A stretch of DNA of 64,000 nucleotides from Arenibacter amylolyticus (lineage in GTDB: Bacteria > Bacteroidota > Bacteroidia > Flavobacteriales > Flavobacteriaceae): the NCBI RefSeq assembly GCF_002150785.1, contig NZ_MTAZ01000034.1, positions 62,001 to 126,000 of the forward strand, in the 5' to 3' direction. The notes beneath the pieces are model-generated. The model was not told the DNA's origin, searched no databases, and worked only from the letters and a program-made list of their open reading frames with translations. A program made the translations under genes and the position numbers. Below, in pieces: positions 1 through 9,809 of this stretch. How positions within the stretch are numbered: position 1 is the first letter of the stretch; the number at the start of each line of letters is the position of its first letter.

Positions 1-560
1 CCATGTCCTGCGCTCGAAGTATTTCGGCCATCGAGCCAAGTAACAAAAAATGAATTCTCTTTATAGGGGAGTGCGGTTACAAAACCATGTTCTGTCTCAG
101 TGCCATCTGTGTGTAGGGGAAGGGAGGTGCTCCAAACGGAATCTCCAGCGGGGAGCACGTTCAATTTTATGTCGTATGAATAAGTGCCGGGGGACGACTT
201 CCTTAGCACGTGAGAAAGTAAATTCCCATTATTCGCTGTAATCATTGGGAAGTCGGCCCAATTTACAAACCAATCCTTACCTGTGATTATTTCTTTCGGT
301 TGCTGCCAAGCATCCTCTACTAGCTCGGCATATTTTAGGCGATGTGTGGTATCATTAACTGCTTCTACCCAAGATAGTATGGCATTGCTACCATCTGTAA
401 ATAAAAATGGAAGGGAACTTCCCGTACCCGATGGAGAGGGAATATTACGCACTATTTCCTGGCCTGTTGTTGCCCCTTTTTTTTCTTTTTTATTCCCGGT
501 GTTACAAGCGCTTACAAGGAGAATAATTACGAGGAGTGGTGAAAATTTGAAGGCGTGCAT
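1..560 (-). CDS. Sialidase-like secreted lipoprotein, C-terminus cut by window edge
   Basis: The minus-strand frame from the ATG at 560 stays open to the window edge, giving 186 visible residues. The N-terminus is a lipoprotein signal: a hydrophobic stretch, then LVSAC with Cys19, followed by a Lys-rich linker. The visible body has short beta-strand-like blocks such as AILSWVEA, LKYAEL, DWFVNWADFP and FFVTWLDGR, the pattern of sialidase/BNR-type propellers in flavobacterial lipoproteins. The ATG directly abuts the stop of the thioredoxin-like lipoprotein gene upstream (561), so the two are almost certainly co-transcribed. The reading frame and lipobox are seen directly. The sialidase-fold assignment is an inference from pattern, and substrate and activity are unknown. 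A run of eight T near codons 24-28 is a possible slippage site but the frame is intact here. Confidence 0.6.
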   Translation of the reverse strand, partial: MHAFKFSPLLVIILLVSACNTGNKKEKKGATTGQEIVRNIPSPSGTGSSLPFLFTDGSNAILSWVEAVNDTTHRLKYAELVEDAWQQPKEIITGKDWFVNWADFPMITANNGNLLSHVLRKSSPGTYSYDIKLNVLPAGDSVWSTSLPLHTDGTETEHGFVTALPYKENSFFVTWLDGRNTSSAGH

Positions 561-1073
561 TTACTGAATATTTTTAAGTTTGGTGATCATGGTTTCAGCA
601 TCCCATTCAACGGCGCCGGTAATTTCCTCTACTTTCTCCCCTTTTTCATTATAGATGAATGTGGTGGGAAGGGCATAGATATTTAATTGGGAAAGGGCAG
701 CAGTGGTCCTGATAAAATTAAAATCATAATCTACCCGCTCTTTAAAATCGGTGATTTTCTTGACGGATTGATCGGAGACCAATAGAAATTGGTAGTTTTC
801 CTTTTCTAAAATCTCTTTAGCTCTTAACAAAGAGGGCATTTCGGCAATGCAAGGTCTGCACCAAGTAGCCCAAAAATTGAGAAGTATCTTCTTTCCCTGA
901 TAATCGGATAAGGAGATAGGATTGCCCTCCAAATCTACATATATGGAAGTTGGGGTGGGAGTTTGTTGAGTAACCGTTGCATCGGATGTGGGAGCTTCGT
1001 TCTGTTTTTTCACCTGCTTACATGAAGTTGAAATCATTAAGGGAAACAGTAAATAGAGAAAGATTTTTTTCAT
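561..1073 (-). CDS. TlpA-like thioredoxin-fold lipoprotein (thiol-disulfide oxidoreductase)
   Basis: A 170-residue protein with a lipoprotein signal (MISTSC, Cys18) and then a thioredoxin fold. The active site WATWCRPC places the redox cysteines at 72 and 75, and the cis-proline loop is ALPTTF near residue 135. This is the TlpA/ResA/AhpC-TSA family, whose members act outside the inner membrane in thiol reduction, cytochrome c maturation or envelope redox repair. Its gene abuts the sialidase-like lipoprotein gene with no spacer, so the two may work together at the cell surface. The family is clear from the motif; the specific reductant and client are not visible. Confidence 0.93.
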   Translation of the reverse strand: MKKIFLYLLFPLMISTSCKQVKKQNEAPTSDATVTQQTPTPTSIYVDLEGNPISLSDYQGKKILLNFWATWCRPCIAEMPSLLRAKEILEKENYQFLLVSDQSVKKITDFKERVDYDFNFIRTTAALSQLNIYALPTTFIYNEKGEKVEEITGAVEWDAETMITKLKNIQ

Positions 1074-1281
1074 GCCTATAGTGCCTAATTAGCGATTGTC
1101 TAGGTTATAAATATATCTTATTAAAGCTAAATCCGAGAAGCATTACCTTTATTTTTTTATCCATGCAGTGAGGTAGCAAGGGGTTTATGCAACCGAAAAA
1201 TCATTCTCCCTTGGGTATTCCCTATAAAAACGAGTACCGCACGCACATTCCTATAATCCTGAATAGGGATTAGCTGACTGT

Positions 1282-2280
1282 TTAGTAAAACCTACTATAA
1301 TTGGATCTTCGTCGTTCTTTAAATCGGGAAATATCGAACACTAAAAATAATTCCAACGAATTGGGAATAAATTGCTTGGCCTCGGCCCCAAAGGGCAACC
1401 TATAATTCAGCCCCAACTCAAAAGTTTCCAATATCAGGCTGCTGGCAAATCCTACCTCCGTAAAAGAGGCATTTTCCATAAAATTAATATGTTCATTTAT
1501 ACCAATGCTAAAGTTTCCCAAGGTAACATCCTGATAAAAATCTAAGCGGGTATTGGGCCCCTGTACAGATACCGCATTAAAAAAATATAGATATGAAAAC
1601 TCCGGTAATTTTGCCTGTCCGTATTTATTGATATCCAGCTCATACCCAAATTGTCCGGAGATGAGCATATTAAGGTTAACGTTAATTTCACTTTGTCTGG
1701 AAGATATTTTTGGCTGATTAAGATGTTTAAACGATAGCCCAAAGAGCATATTGATATCGTTATGTACTAAAACAGAAGCCCCTAGATCCAAATACCCAAT
1801 ATTTTCCGATGCGGTGATGGGGTCTATGGTATTGGCACTTATTTGACCCGAAAATATATTGATCTGATCTTGAAACGTAAGGTTGTTAAAATCGTATCGG
1901 TAGTTGCTGTAGCCCCCCGAAATTCCTGGGTACAACAACCAGTCATTGGGAAGCCTTAATCTGTACATATAACTGAGTGCCGCCGAAGTATATTTATATC
2001 CCTCATTGTTGAGGTTGTTATTAAAAAGGTCTACTCCCAATTGAAAATTGTACTCTTCAAATGCGGTGGACCCAAAGGCGTATTTGTGTTGCGAATGAGA
2101 ACCTTGATTCTGACCTGCAAATTCTGCCAATACCCCAACTCGGGTTTTGTCCTTAAATGCATGAAAACTTGGATTTAGGGAGGCAGGAACCTTACTGAGG
2201 TTATGAACAAATTTTTCCTGTGCATAACTCCCCAGCGAAACAACAATAAACAGTAAGGTTATAAGATTATTTTTTTTCAT
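1282..2280 (-). CDS. PorP/SprF family type IX secretion outer-membrane protein
   Basis: A 332-residue protein with a cleavable signal peptide (ends SLGSYAQ). The rest is rich in alternating aromatic and polar strands typical of an outer-membrane barrel. The segments VPASLNPSFHA, YGFSLGV-like repeats and GLNYRLPFG match the PorP/SprF family (TIGR03519). Members bind and help secrete or anchor one partner adhesin of the T9SS; SprF is required for SprB in Flavobacterium johnsoniae. Here it begins 2 bases after the stop of the giant adhesin gene on the same strand, the usual sprB-sprF order, so that adhesin is the likely client. The family call is strong; the client is inferred from position. Confidence 0.9.
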   Translation of the reverse strand: MKKNNLITLLFIVVSLGSYAQEKFVHNLSKVPASLNPSFHAFKDKTRVGVLAEFAGQNQGSHSQHKYAFGSTAFEEYNFQLGVDLFNNNLNNEGYKYTSAALSYMYRLRLPNDWLLYPGISGGYSNYRYDFNNLTFQDQINIFSGQISANTIDPITASENIGYLDLGASVLVHNDINMLFGLSFKHLNQPKISSRQSEINVNLNMLISGQFGYELDINKYGQAKLPEFSYLYFFNAVSVQGPNTRLDFYQDVTLGNFSIGINEHINFMENASFTEVGFASSLILETFELGLNYRLPFGAEAKQFIPNSLELFLVFDISRFKERRRSNYSRFY

Positions 2281-2282
2281 TA

Positions 2283-5200
2283 TTATCTTAATATGGAGGC
2301 TTCGCCAGTTTTTGTGATTTGGTTGTTGTCCTTGGTGGTTCCTACGAATAAGTATCTAAATGACTTGTGTTTATAGGGTTTTCCAGAACTATAGTTTCCA
2401 TTCCATCCCCAGTGGATGGGCATGTTGTTATAATCATAGGCCACAGTGTAAACTAGGCTGCCCCACATATCAAAAATTTGAAAGGTAAAGGACGATATCC
2501 CTGTAAATTCACCCTGAAAATAATCGTTGATTCCATCTGCATTAGCAGAGAAGACATTGGGGAACATTACGTCGTATCCCTTACCAATCTGTACGGTTTG
2601 CTGCACGGATTTACTACAACCTTGCTCATTAAATAGGTTTAGGGTAACCGTAAATTGTCCGGGGTAATTGTAGCTGTGGGTTGCCAAGGAACCCTCCACA
2701 GTGGGATCTATGTTTACTGTGGGACTTCCGTCGCCAAAATCCCATCTTGCCTTGGTGTAACCCTCATTATGGATGTTGAACCTAATATCTTCCTTGGCCA
2801 ATAAAAGTCCTGTAATATCGTATTCTGCCGAGCTATAGCTAAAGGACGGCTCGGGTACCCCAGTGCTAATAGGTAGCGTAAAGCCGCATCCTTGGTCGTT
2901 AACCACATTTAAGGAGGCATTTTCCATGGGATTGGCAATTTGAATGGAATAGGTATTAACATCGGTTTTTACAGAGGGCATTAGCGCATTATTATAATAG
3001 AAGCTTACATCGCCCCCATAACTGTTAAAAATGGATACGGAAATACTCCCTGGATTTCCAAGACATAAGGCTTCGTCCAAAAATGGTCCGTCCAATTTTT
3101 GAAGCGATTCGGTTTTCTTTACCTGTATTATTTCTCGGTAGTAATAAGATGGATCGTCATTGGAACATCCATTAATATTGCTTGTTACGGTAAGCCTATA
3201 CCTACCTTCTTCCAGATTGCTAAATTCCGTTCTATTTTGTCCCATGGGGGCAAATTGAGGGTCGGGATTGGAAGTGGTTCCGGCAACTTCCTTTTCCCAA
3301 ACTATGGAGTAAGGCCTTAGTCCACCAGAAACAGCGATAGAGATAGCCCCATCGTTAGTGGATCCACAACTTACTGGTTTTACTGTTTTGTCCACTACAA
3401 TTGGAGGATGGGAGGTGGCAAAGGTAAAATGGAGTTGTTGGGAAATACAGTCCTTACTATCGGTAATAGTTAAGGTATAGGTGCCCGGAATTGCTGTGAA
3501 ACTGGTTATATCCTGTGCTACAAAATTATCGGGTCCTTCCCAATCGTATAAATAATACGGGGTATTATTTGCATCCTTAAAAGGAGAACCACCGCTTACC
3601 AATTTGGTATCCAACGAAAAGTTATATTCCCCTTCACATGGCGCCAAGGTGAATTCCTGGGGGCCCTTGTAGGACAATGCCTCATAAGGAGCTAGGTTAA
3701 AGGTTTCTACCTTACATTGATTGGCATCGGTAACCGTAATTACATGGCCCTCGCTATTGAGACCGCTTATTGTGGTTTCCTTAGAATTGAATAGTACCGC
3801 TGCACCGTTGTTTATTGAATATTGGTAAGGTGCAGTACCGCCCTCTATAGCTATGGTAAATGATCTTCCCGTATTAGGATCGAAACAACTTGCACTTTGC
3901 GAATCAATTTCGGTAGCACTAAAAGCCTGAGGGGCTTTTATAACAAAGGTCTTACGGATAGTACAAGGGGCATCAGGATTGCTATTGGTATCGGTAACCA
4001 CAACCTCATAGCTACCACCACCTAGATTGGTAAGGTTGGTAGTATTGGTAGCATAGCTAGTTCCATTCTTATACCAATTTATTTGTAACTGACTGCTTGG
4101 ATCCGATTTTACCTGAATGTTTATTTCTGCGTTGGAGTCTTCGGCACATTGTAATTGCTCGTTTACTAGCTGTATACTGCTAAATTCCATTGCTGCCTTA
4201 GAGGCCACATGGGCGGTGTAGGTAGTAGAGCAGCCTACCTGATCTGTGATCGACAATACGTATACCCCAGGAGCCAAATTACTAATGTTTTCTGTGTTAT
4301 AGCTTACATTGTTGGGACCTGTCCAGCTAAAATTATAAGGAGGGAAGCCGCCGGTTACTGTGGTAGTTCCATTATTTAAACTTATAGATCCATCATTTTG
4401 ACCAAAACAGCTAACATTTTTCACCACAACCGAAGCCTGGTCAAATTGTAATCCCATGGGAAGAGTTACCGATTTGGATACGGAAATGGAACAGGAAGCA
4501 TCCTGCACAGTTACCGTATAGTTTTCTCCTCCGCTTAATCCGGTATAGGTAATTTTGGGGTTATTGGAGGTTTGTACTGTGCTGGTTCCATCCGGTTTGG
4601 TCAGCGTATAGGTAAAGGGTGCAACCCCACCTGCGCTGATTGCTGTAATCACCGTATTACACGTATCCCCAATAGACATAGTAAGTTTCTCTGGTTCTGA
4701 TACTTGAAAGGGCAGGGAGGTAACGCTACAGCGCTCGTTGTATACCGTAAGTTGATAAACGCCTGCCGATAAATTACTCAGGCTGAGGGTGGTGGCAGAA
4801 AAGCTATCATCGCCAACTTTGATCCATTTATATGTATTGGCAACCCGGTTGGCCTGGGTTAGAACATTGGATGCACTAACATTGGAGTCACTCCCCGTAC
4901 TAACATAAACGGTAAAACTAATTCCCGCAACTTTAGCGGTTAAACTAATCTCATGGTAATTACTGGCTGCAATAACCTCACTGAGTTTGGCGCCCGTTGC
5001 ACTGTTTACCTTTTGGGCCAAAGCAGCGGCAATTTCACTATTGTTCTGGGGTTGGTTAATGCCATTTAAGGTAACCTGATGTTCGTATACAATTCCGTTG
5101 ATAATTAAACTGTATTTATTGCCTAGGGTAGGGGTTCCAAAAAATGAAACGGTATTCATCTGTTTTTGTGCGGTACTCCCTCCAGTAATCCTTTCGTTGG

Positions 5201-8200
5201 GTATTACAATACGCCCATCATCTCCTCCAAAGCAACTAACACCGGTAATATCATTGGCAATAATATCCTGGTTGTTGATAATTGGATAGGGAATTACCGT
5301 TACCAATATGGGGGCAGTTTCATCGGAACAAGCCACTCCATTGAGGGTACTGGTTACACTTCTTTTGTAATAGGTAGATTTTGTTAAGGTAGCAGGCGGA
5401 GTATAGGTTGGTTGATTAGCATTAACCACCGGATGGTAGGATTGGTTGTCTTCCGAAGAATACCACTGGTACGATAAGATGCCTGCCCCTGAAGCAGCAA
5501 CTATTTCTACAAGCGCTTTAGGTTGGTCGCCTTCACAGATAGACTGATTATCTGCTATTTGTCCGGCATCCACGGCATTGTATGTAATCTTCACAGGGTT
5601 GGTGGCTACCGTGCAGGTTTGGTCACCTAGGGAAGTCCTTGTCAGGGTCCTCTTATAGTAGGTTGTTTCGGTGGGAGTAGGAGGTGTGTAAGATGCGGTG
5701 GTGACACCTGTTTCGGTCCACGTATTCCCATCTAAGGAAGCTAACCACTTATAGTGTTGATCGGGAAAATTACTTGCATCGGTAACGGTTAGGGTGCTTG
5801 GGGTATCGCCCTCACAAAGGGTCTGATCGCTGGTGAGGCTCCCTGGTACTAATTTGTCTGCCACCTCTACAACAATAATATTGCTATCAGCCATGCATAG
5901 TACTCCATTTAAGGTAGATATGGCGGTTCTTTTGAAATAAGTAGTGGGGTAGTTGCCTGCTTGGGGGTCGTAGGTGCCGTTGGTTGCCCCTTGTATTTTT
6001 CCCCAAGTGGCGTTATCTATAGAGGAATACCACTGGTATTTTAGGACTCCGTCTGCCGTAGCATCTACGGTGCTTCCCAAGATGCTTGGATCGTCTCCAA
6101 AACAAATCTTTTGAGCTCCAGAAATACTGCCACCATCTACATCGTTAATACTAATTTTTATTACGTTGCTCGGTACAAAAGGTCCGCACACCCTATTATC
6201 TACAGTGGTGAGATAATCCCTTCGGAAATATTTGTCTGCGGTTAATGGGGCTCCCATTGAATACGTGGCATCGGTTGCGCCTACGATAGGGGTAAAAGTT
6301 ATATTATCATCGGATTGATACCATTGGAAGTCTAAATAAGGCAGGCCTTCTATAGCACTGGGATTGCCAAGGGACGGAGGCATATCATTGTAACAAATAG
6401 TGATGTCCTGGCCTAGATTGTCTGCTTGAGGAACTAAAACGGTCACCGGATTGCTATCTACAATACACTCCACCCCGTTAATATCGGTATTGGTAGTGGT
6501 TCTTATATAGGTGGTTGTTTTAAATATGGGGTTCGAAGGAGCAAAGTTTATACTGGTCGCTCCCGGTATTAGACTACCGTTTTTATACCACTGATAGCTT
6601 AGGGTGTCATCGCCAGTGGATGCTTCCATCTCTATAATTCCACTGGGAATGTCCCCATTACAGATTACTTCCTCATTGCTACCCTGGGTACCGTTGGCAT
6701 TGGTAGTCCCAATGACTCCTCCTGTGGCATTGCCTCCATTTATGACGGTTAGGACGTTACTGGTAACACTGCAACTGACTCCGTTTAAGGTAGAGGTGGT
6801 AATTCTTCTATAGTATTTATTTTCTGTTACTACCGGAGGGTCAAAGAAAGCCTGGGTGGCATCTGGAATTTGGGTAAAATTAATATTGTCATCGGAAGCT
6901 TCCCATTGGTAGGTAAGTTCACCAGAAGCGATTAGAGGGTAATTAACCCCAAAAGGTTGTGGATCCCCACCATTGCATATTTCTGTAGTTCCTGTGGCCC
7001 CAGAAGAAAAGGTGATTTTATGGTTTTCTGCATCTTCAAACTTGTTTATATATACTAATACGGGGGTGGTAATAGCTTCACAGGAGCTTGTCCCCAGGGT
7101 ACTGGTAGCCACCCTTCTATAAAAGGTTTGTATTTCCCCCTCATTTATTGGGGTGAAGGTGGCTTGGTTGGCGTTTGCAATTGTATTCCAGTTTTCCCCA
7201 TCTGTGGAGCTTTGCCAAGCGTAGGCAATGGTTCCGTTAGAGGTGGCATTTTCGCTACTGGTGAGTGGGGGAATGTTTGCATCACCACATACGGTTTGGG
7301 TCTGGACGACAGTTCCTGCCGTTAGGCTAAGCAAGGTAACCTGGGTAGGCGTACTAAATCCTTCGCAATTAAAACCATTATTGGTATTGGTTACTTGTCT
7401 TTTGTAGAAAGTGGAGACCGTAATTCCATTGGAAAAATGTAGGGTTTCTCCAGTTTCTCCTGGTATTTGGGTATATGCAATATTATCCGTGGAGGAATAC
7501 CATTGGTAATTTATTCCTGTTCCAGCTGGGGTTCCATTGGCAACGGTAATAGGGGCCGGAGCTTCTCCCTCACATACTACCTGATCTGCAGACCCTTCAC
7601 CGCCAGAAATTGTTCCAGCTACGTTTACGGTTACCTCATTGGTGTATGCAGTACACACTTTTCCCTGATAGCTACTGGAATCTAAGCGTCTAAACTTGGT
7701 AGAAGTAGAAAGAATTCCTGGGGTATAGGTGGTTCCTTTAGCCGCTGCAATGGTAGTCCAACTGATACCATTATCAACAGACGCTTCCCAAGTATGGGTT
7801 AGGTTTCCTGGGGTGGTGGTATTCCCCAAAGCAATAATGGTCTCTGGTTGCTGCCCTTCACAGACATCCTGGTCATTACCTATACTGCCAATTCCTAGGC
7901 TGTTCACATAAACGGTGCTTTCTGTAGAAAACTCGTGACAAACGGTTGCATTATTTGTTATAATGGTCTGTCTCCTATAGGTTGTGGTAGTCGTTGGCGC
8001 TGTGGAAAAACTGAGGGAAGCATTGGTTTCTCCATTAATATTGGTGAAGCCTCCTGTGGTTGCCGCCTGCCATTGGTAGGTAATATTAGGGCCTTGGGGA
8101 GTACCGTTTTCGATGGTTATAGGGGATGGAATATCGGCCTGACAAATAGTTTGGTCTACGCTGGCAGTTCCTCCTTGAATTTCTTGGAGCACTACAATTT

Positions 8201-9809
8201 CTATTTGGTTGGTATATTCCGAGCAACTATGGCCATTTAGTACAATGCTGTCCTGTCTTCTGTATTTTGTGGTTTGGGTTAGGGCGACAGGCTGATATTC
8301 CGCATTGGTGGCCCCGGAAATTGAGGTCCATGCATTTCCATTATACGCTTCCCATTGGTAGGAGATGGTCCCGGAACCTGAAGCATTCTTCGCTGAGGTG
8401 ATGGGATTGGGAACCTGATTATAACAAATGGTTTGGGCACCAGAAATATTCCCTACATTAAAATTGGTATAGGTAATGGTAGCCACGGAACTAATTCCTT
8501 GGCAGCTTGCACCGGAAATGGTGGTGATACGCCTATATTCCTGCACTCCGGGAGCAATATTGGCAGACGCATTGTAGGTGCTATTGGTAGCGCCATTAAT
8601 ATTTACCCAATTGTTGTTGATACGTTTTTGCCATTGGTAGCTGCCATTGTTTTCCCCATTGTTAATGGTAAGCAATTGCAGCTCCTCTAGGGAGCAAATC
8701 TTTTGATCTGTAGCTGTGCCACCTAAAACAGAAGAGTTTACGGTGATGGTGGCTGCAGGAGTATCCATATAACAGCTAAAACCATTTAATACATTGGTGA
8801 TTCGTCTTTTATAAGATGTAGAGGTAGTTAAAGCCGGGGGTTGATAAAAATTTTCGGTAGCGTTCGGAATGGGTTGCCATTCCCCGGAATTGTATTGGTA
8901 CCACTGGTAGGAATGTCGACCTCCTGGGGTTACAGCTACCTCAGCTGCGGTATTTAATTGTTGGGGAGTTTCTCCCGTACAAATATTTTGAGAGGCTCCC
9001 TCTGTAATTCGGCCTGGGGTAATTTCATTTACGGTTACGATGGCAGGGGTGCTCATTTCTGTACAACTCTGTCCGTTTAAATTGAATGAGGTGGCTCGTC
9101 TATATTTATTTACCCCATTGGTAATATTGGCCAAGTTAATTGGTAAGGACTCTTTGTTTGAATTAGGAATTGCCTCCCAACTACCGTTTATTTCCTTTTC
9201 CCATGCAAAACTTCTGTTTTGTACAATATTGGAGGCTGCAATCCCAATGGCCTGTACCTTGGATAGGGAACATACTTGTTGATCTACTCCGGTTCCGCCA
9301 GAAAGGGGTATAAATTCTATAGTGGCAATTTCCTCTCCGTCTGTTAGTCCATTTAGGTGATTGGTATTCCCATCCAGTATATATTTAATACTTCCATCTG
9401 TAGTAGTGGCAGTGGGTTTTAAGGTAATGCGCACGTTTTTTATAGTAATCACATCCACTGTTGCTTGGGCATTAGCGGTTACGGTTACTTCCAGTCTGGA
9501 GGTGTTATTGGGGGCTTGGATTACGGAGATCGATGAAATATCCGCCCCACTTGTATTAGCTTCGCTGGCTGTAATCTCAAAGTTGGAGGGGGCTTCCAAA
9601 TAGAACGTATAGGAGCCTTGGCCAACATCGGTTGCTAAGTTTTCCGTTAGAAATAAACTGCCTAGGTTTAATTGGGAATTGGGCAAGCTGTTACCACAGG
9701 TGTTGAAACTGCCGTTCTCTATACTACTGCTTAGTTGTGCGTTGCCGTGCCATAGAGAAACCATTATCAGAAGTATGAATGTGGCTGTTTTTATGGAATT
9801 TGTTATCAT
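2283..9809 (-). CDS. Giant T9SS-secreted repeat adhesin (SprB-like, type B C-terminal sorting domain)
   Basis: A 2508-residue protein if started at the ATG at 9809, where the signal peptide (MITNSIKTATF...HGNAQ) becomes N-terminal and AAGGGAG lies just upstream. The frame stays open to an ATG at 9863, which would add 18 residues. After a lead domain come 14 Ig-like repeats of about 90 residues. Each has a first Cys in an IC.G..P motif, a YQW core, a GATN.TY.P turn, a YYRR motif and a second Cys. Next come five or so SprB-type repeats (VSCFG..DG.I, GG.PY.., GVY.L.VTD..GC), a PKD domain (WDFGDGSP) and a CHU_C/TIGR04131 gliding-associated C-terminus (FPNVFSANADGINDYF). That C-terminus is the T9SS type B sorting signal. 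The likely role is a cell-surface adhesin or gliding track protein. One SprB-type repeat carries an inserted domain, reported separately. Confidence 0.92.
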   Translation of the reverse strand: MITNSIKTATFILLIMVSLWHGNAQLSSSIENGSFNTCGNSLPNSQLNLGSLFLTENLATDVGQGSYTFYLEAPSNFEITASEANTSGADISSISVIQAPNNTSRLEVTVTANAQATVDVITIKNVRITLKPTATTTDGSIKYILDGNTNHLNGLTDGEEIATIEFIPLSGGTGVDQQVCSLSKVQAIGIAASNIVQNRSFAWEKEINGSWEAIPNSNKESLPINLANITNGVNKYRRATSFNLNGQSCTEMSTPAIVTVNEITPGRITEGASQNICTGETPQQLNTAAEVAVTPGGRHSYQWYQYNSGEWQPIPNATENFYQPPALTTSTSYKRRITNVLNGFSCYMDTPAATITVNSSVLGGTATDQKICSLEELQLLTINNGENNGSYQWQKRINNNWVNINGATNSTYNASANIAPGVQEYRRITTISGASCQGISSVATITYTNFNVGNISGAQTICYNQVPNPITSAKNASGSGTISYQWEAYNGNAWTSISGATNAEYQPVALTQTTKYRRQDSIVLNGHSCSEYTNQIEIVVLQEIQGGTASVDQTICQADIPSPITIENGTPQGPNITYQWQAATTGGFTNINGETNASLSFSTAPTTTTTYRRQTIITNNATVCHEFSTESTVYVNSLGIGSIGNDQDVCEGQQPETIIALGNTTTPGNLTHTWEASVDNGISWTTIAAAKGTTYTPGILSTSTKFRRLDSSSYQGKVCTAYTNEVTVNVAGTISGGEGSADQVVCEGEAPAPITVANGTPAGTGINYQWYSSTDNIAYTQIPGETGETLHFSNGITVSTFYKRQVTNTNNGFNCEGFSTPTQVTLLSLTAGTVVQTQTVCGDANIPPLTSSENATSNGTIAYAWQSSTDGENWNTIANANQATFTPINEGEIQTFYRRVATSTLGTSSCEAITTPVLVYINKFEDAENHKITFSSGATGTTEICNGGDPQPFGVNYPLIASGELTYQWEASDDNINFTQIPDATQAFFDPPVVTENKYYRRITTSTLNGVSCSVTSNVLTVINGGNATGGVIGTTNANGTQGSNEEVICNGDIPSGIIEMEASTGDDTLSYQWYKNGSLIPGATSINFAPSNPIFKTTTYIRTTTNTDINGVECIVDSNPVTVLVPQADNLGQDITICYNDMPPSLGNPSAIEGLPYLDFQWYQSDDNITFTPIVGATDATYSMGAPLTADKYFRRDYLTTVDNRVCGPFVPSNVIKISINDVDGGSISGAQKICFGDDPSILGSTVDATADGVLKYQWYSSIDNATWGKIQGATNGTYDPQAGNYPTTYFKRTAISTLNGVLCMADSNIIVVEVADKLVPGSLTSDQTLCEGDTPSTLTVTDASNFPDQHYKWLASLDGNTWTETGVTTASYTPPTPTETTYYKRTLTRTSLGDQTCTVATNPVKITYNAVDAGQIADNQSICEGDQPKALVEIVAASGAGILSYQWYSSEDNQSYHPVVNANQPTYTPPATLTKSTYYKRSVTSTLNGVACSDETAPILVTVIPYPIINNQDIIANDITGVSCFGGDDGRIVIPNERITGGSTAQKQMNTVSFFGTPTLGNKYSLIINGIVYEHQVTLNGINQPQNNSEIAAALAQKVNSATGAKLSEVIAASNYHEISLTAKVAGISFTVYVSTGSDSNVSASNVLTQANRVANTYKWIKVGDDSFSATTLSLSNLSAGVYQLTVYNERCSVTSLPFQVSEPEKLTMSIGDTCNTVITAISAGGVAPFTYTLTKPDGTSTVQTSNNPKITYTGLSGGENYTVTVQDASCSISVSKSVTLPMGLQFDQASVVVKNVSCFGQNDGSISLNNGTTTVTGGFPPYNFSWTGPNNVSYNTENISNLAPGVYVLSITDQVGCSTTYTAHVASKAAMEFSSIQLVNEQLQCAEDSNAEINIQVKSDPSSQLQINWYKNGTSYATNTTNLTNLGGGSYEVVVTDTNSNPDAPCTIRKTFVIKAPQAFSATEIDSQSASCFDPNTGRSFTIAIEGGTAPYQYSINNGAAVLFNSKETTISGLNSEGHVITVTDANQCKVETFNLAPYEALSYKGPQEFTLAPCEGEYNFSLDTKLVSGGSPFKDANNTPYYLYDWEGPDNFVAQDITSFTAIPGTYTLTITDSKDCISQQLHFTFATSHPPIVVDKTVKPVSCGSTNDGAISIAVSGGLRPYSIVWEKEVAGTTSNPDPQFAPMGQNRTEFSNLEEGRYRLTVTSNINGCSNDDPSYYYREIIQVKKTESLQKLDGPFLDEALCLGNPGSISVSIFNSYGGDVSFYYNNALMPSVKTDVNTYSIQIANPMENASLNVVNDQGCGFTLPISTGVPEPSFSYSSAEYDITGLLLAKEDIRFNIHNEGYTKARWDFGDGSPTVNIDPTVEGSLATHSYNYPGQFTVTLNLFNEQGCSKSVQQTVQIGKGYDVMFPNVFSANADGINDYFQGEFTGISSFTFQIFDMWGSLVYTVAYDYNNMPIHWGWNGNYSSGKPYKHKSFRYLFVGTTKDNNQITKTGEASILR

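Noticed and set aside
50-567. Two plus-strand frames (50-241 and 283-567)
   Set aside because: They are antisense to the lipoprotein reading frame with a clear signal and lipobox, and show no motif of their own.
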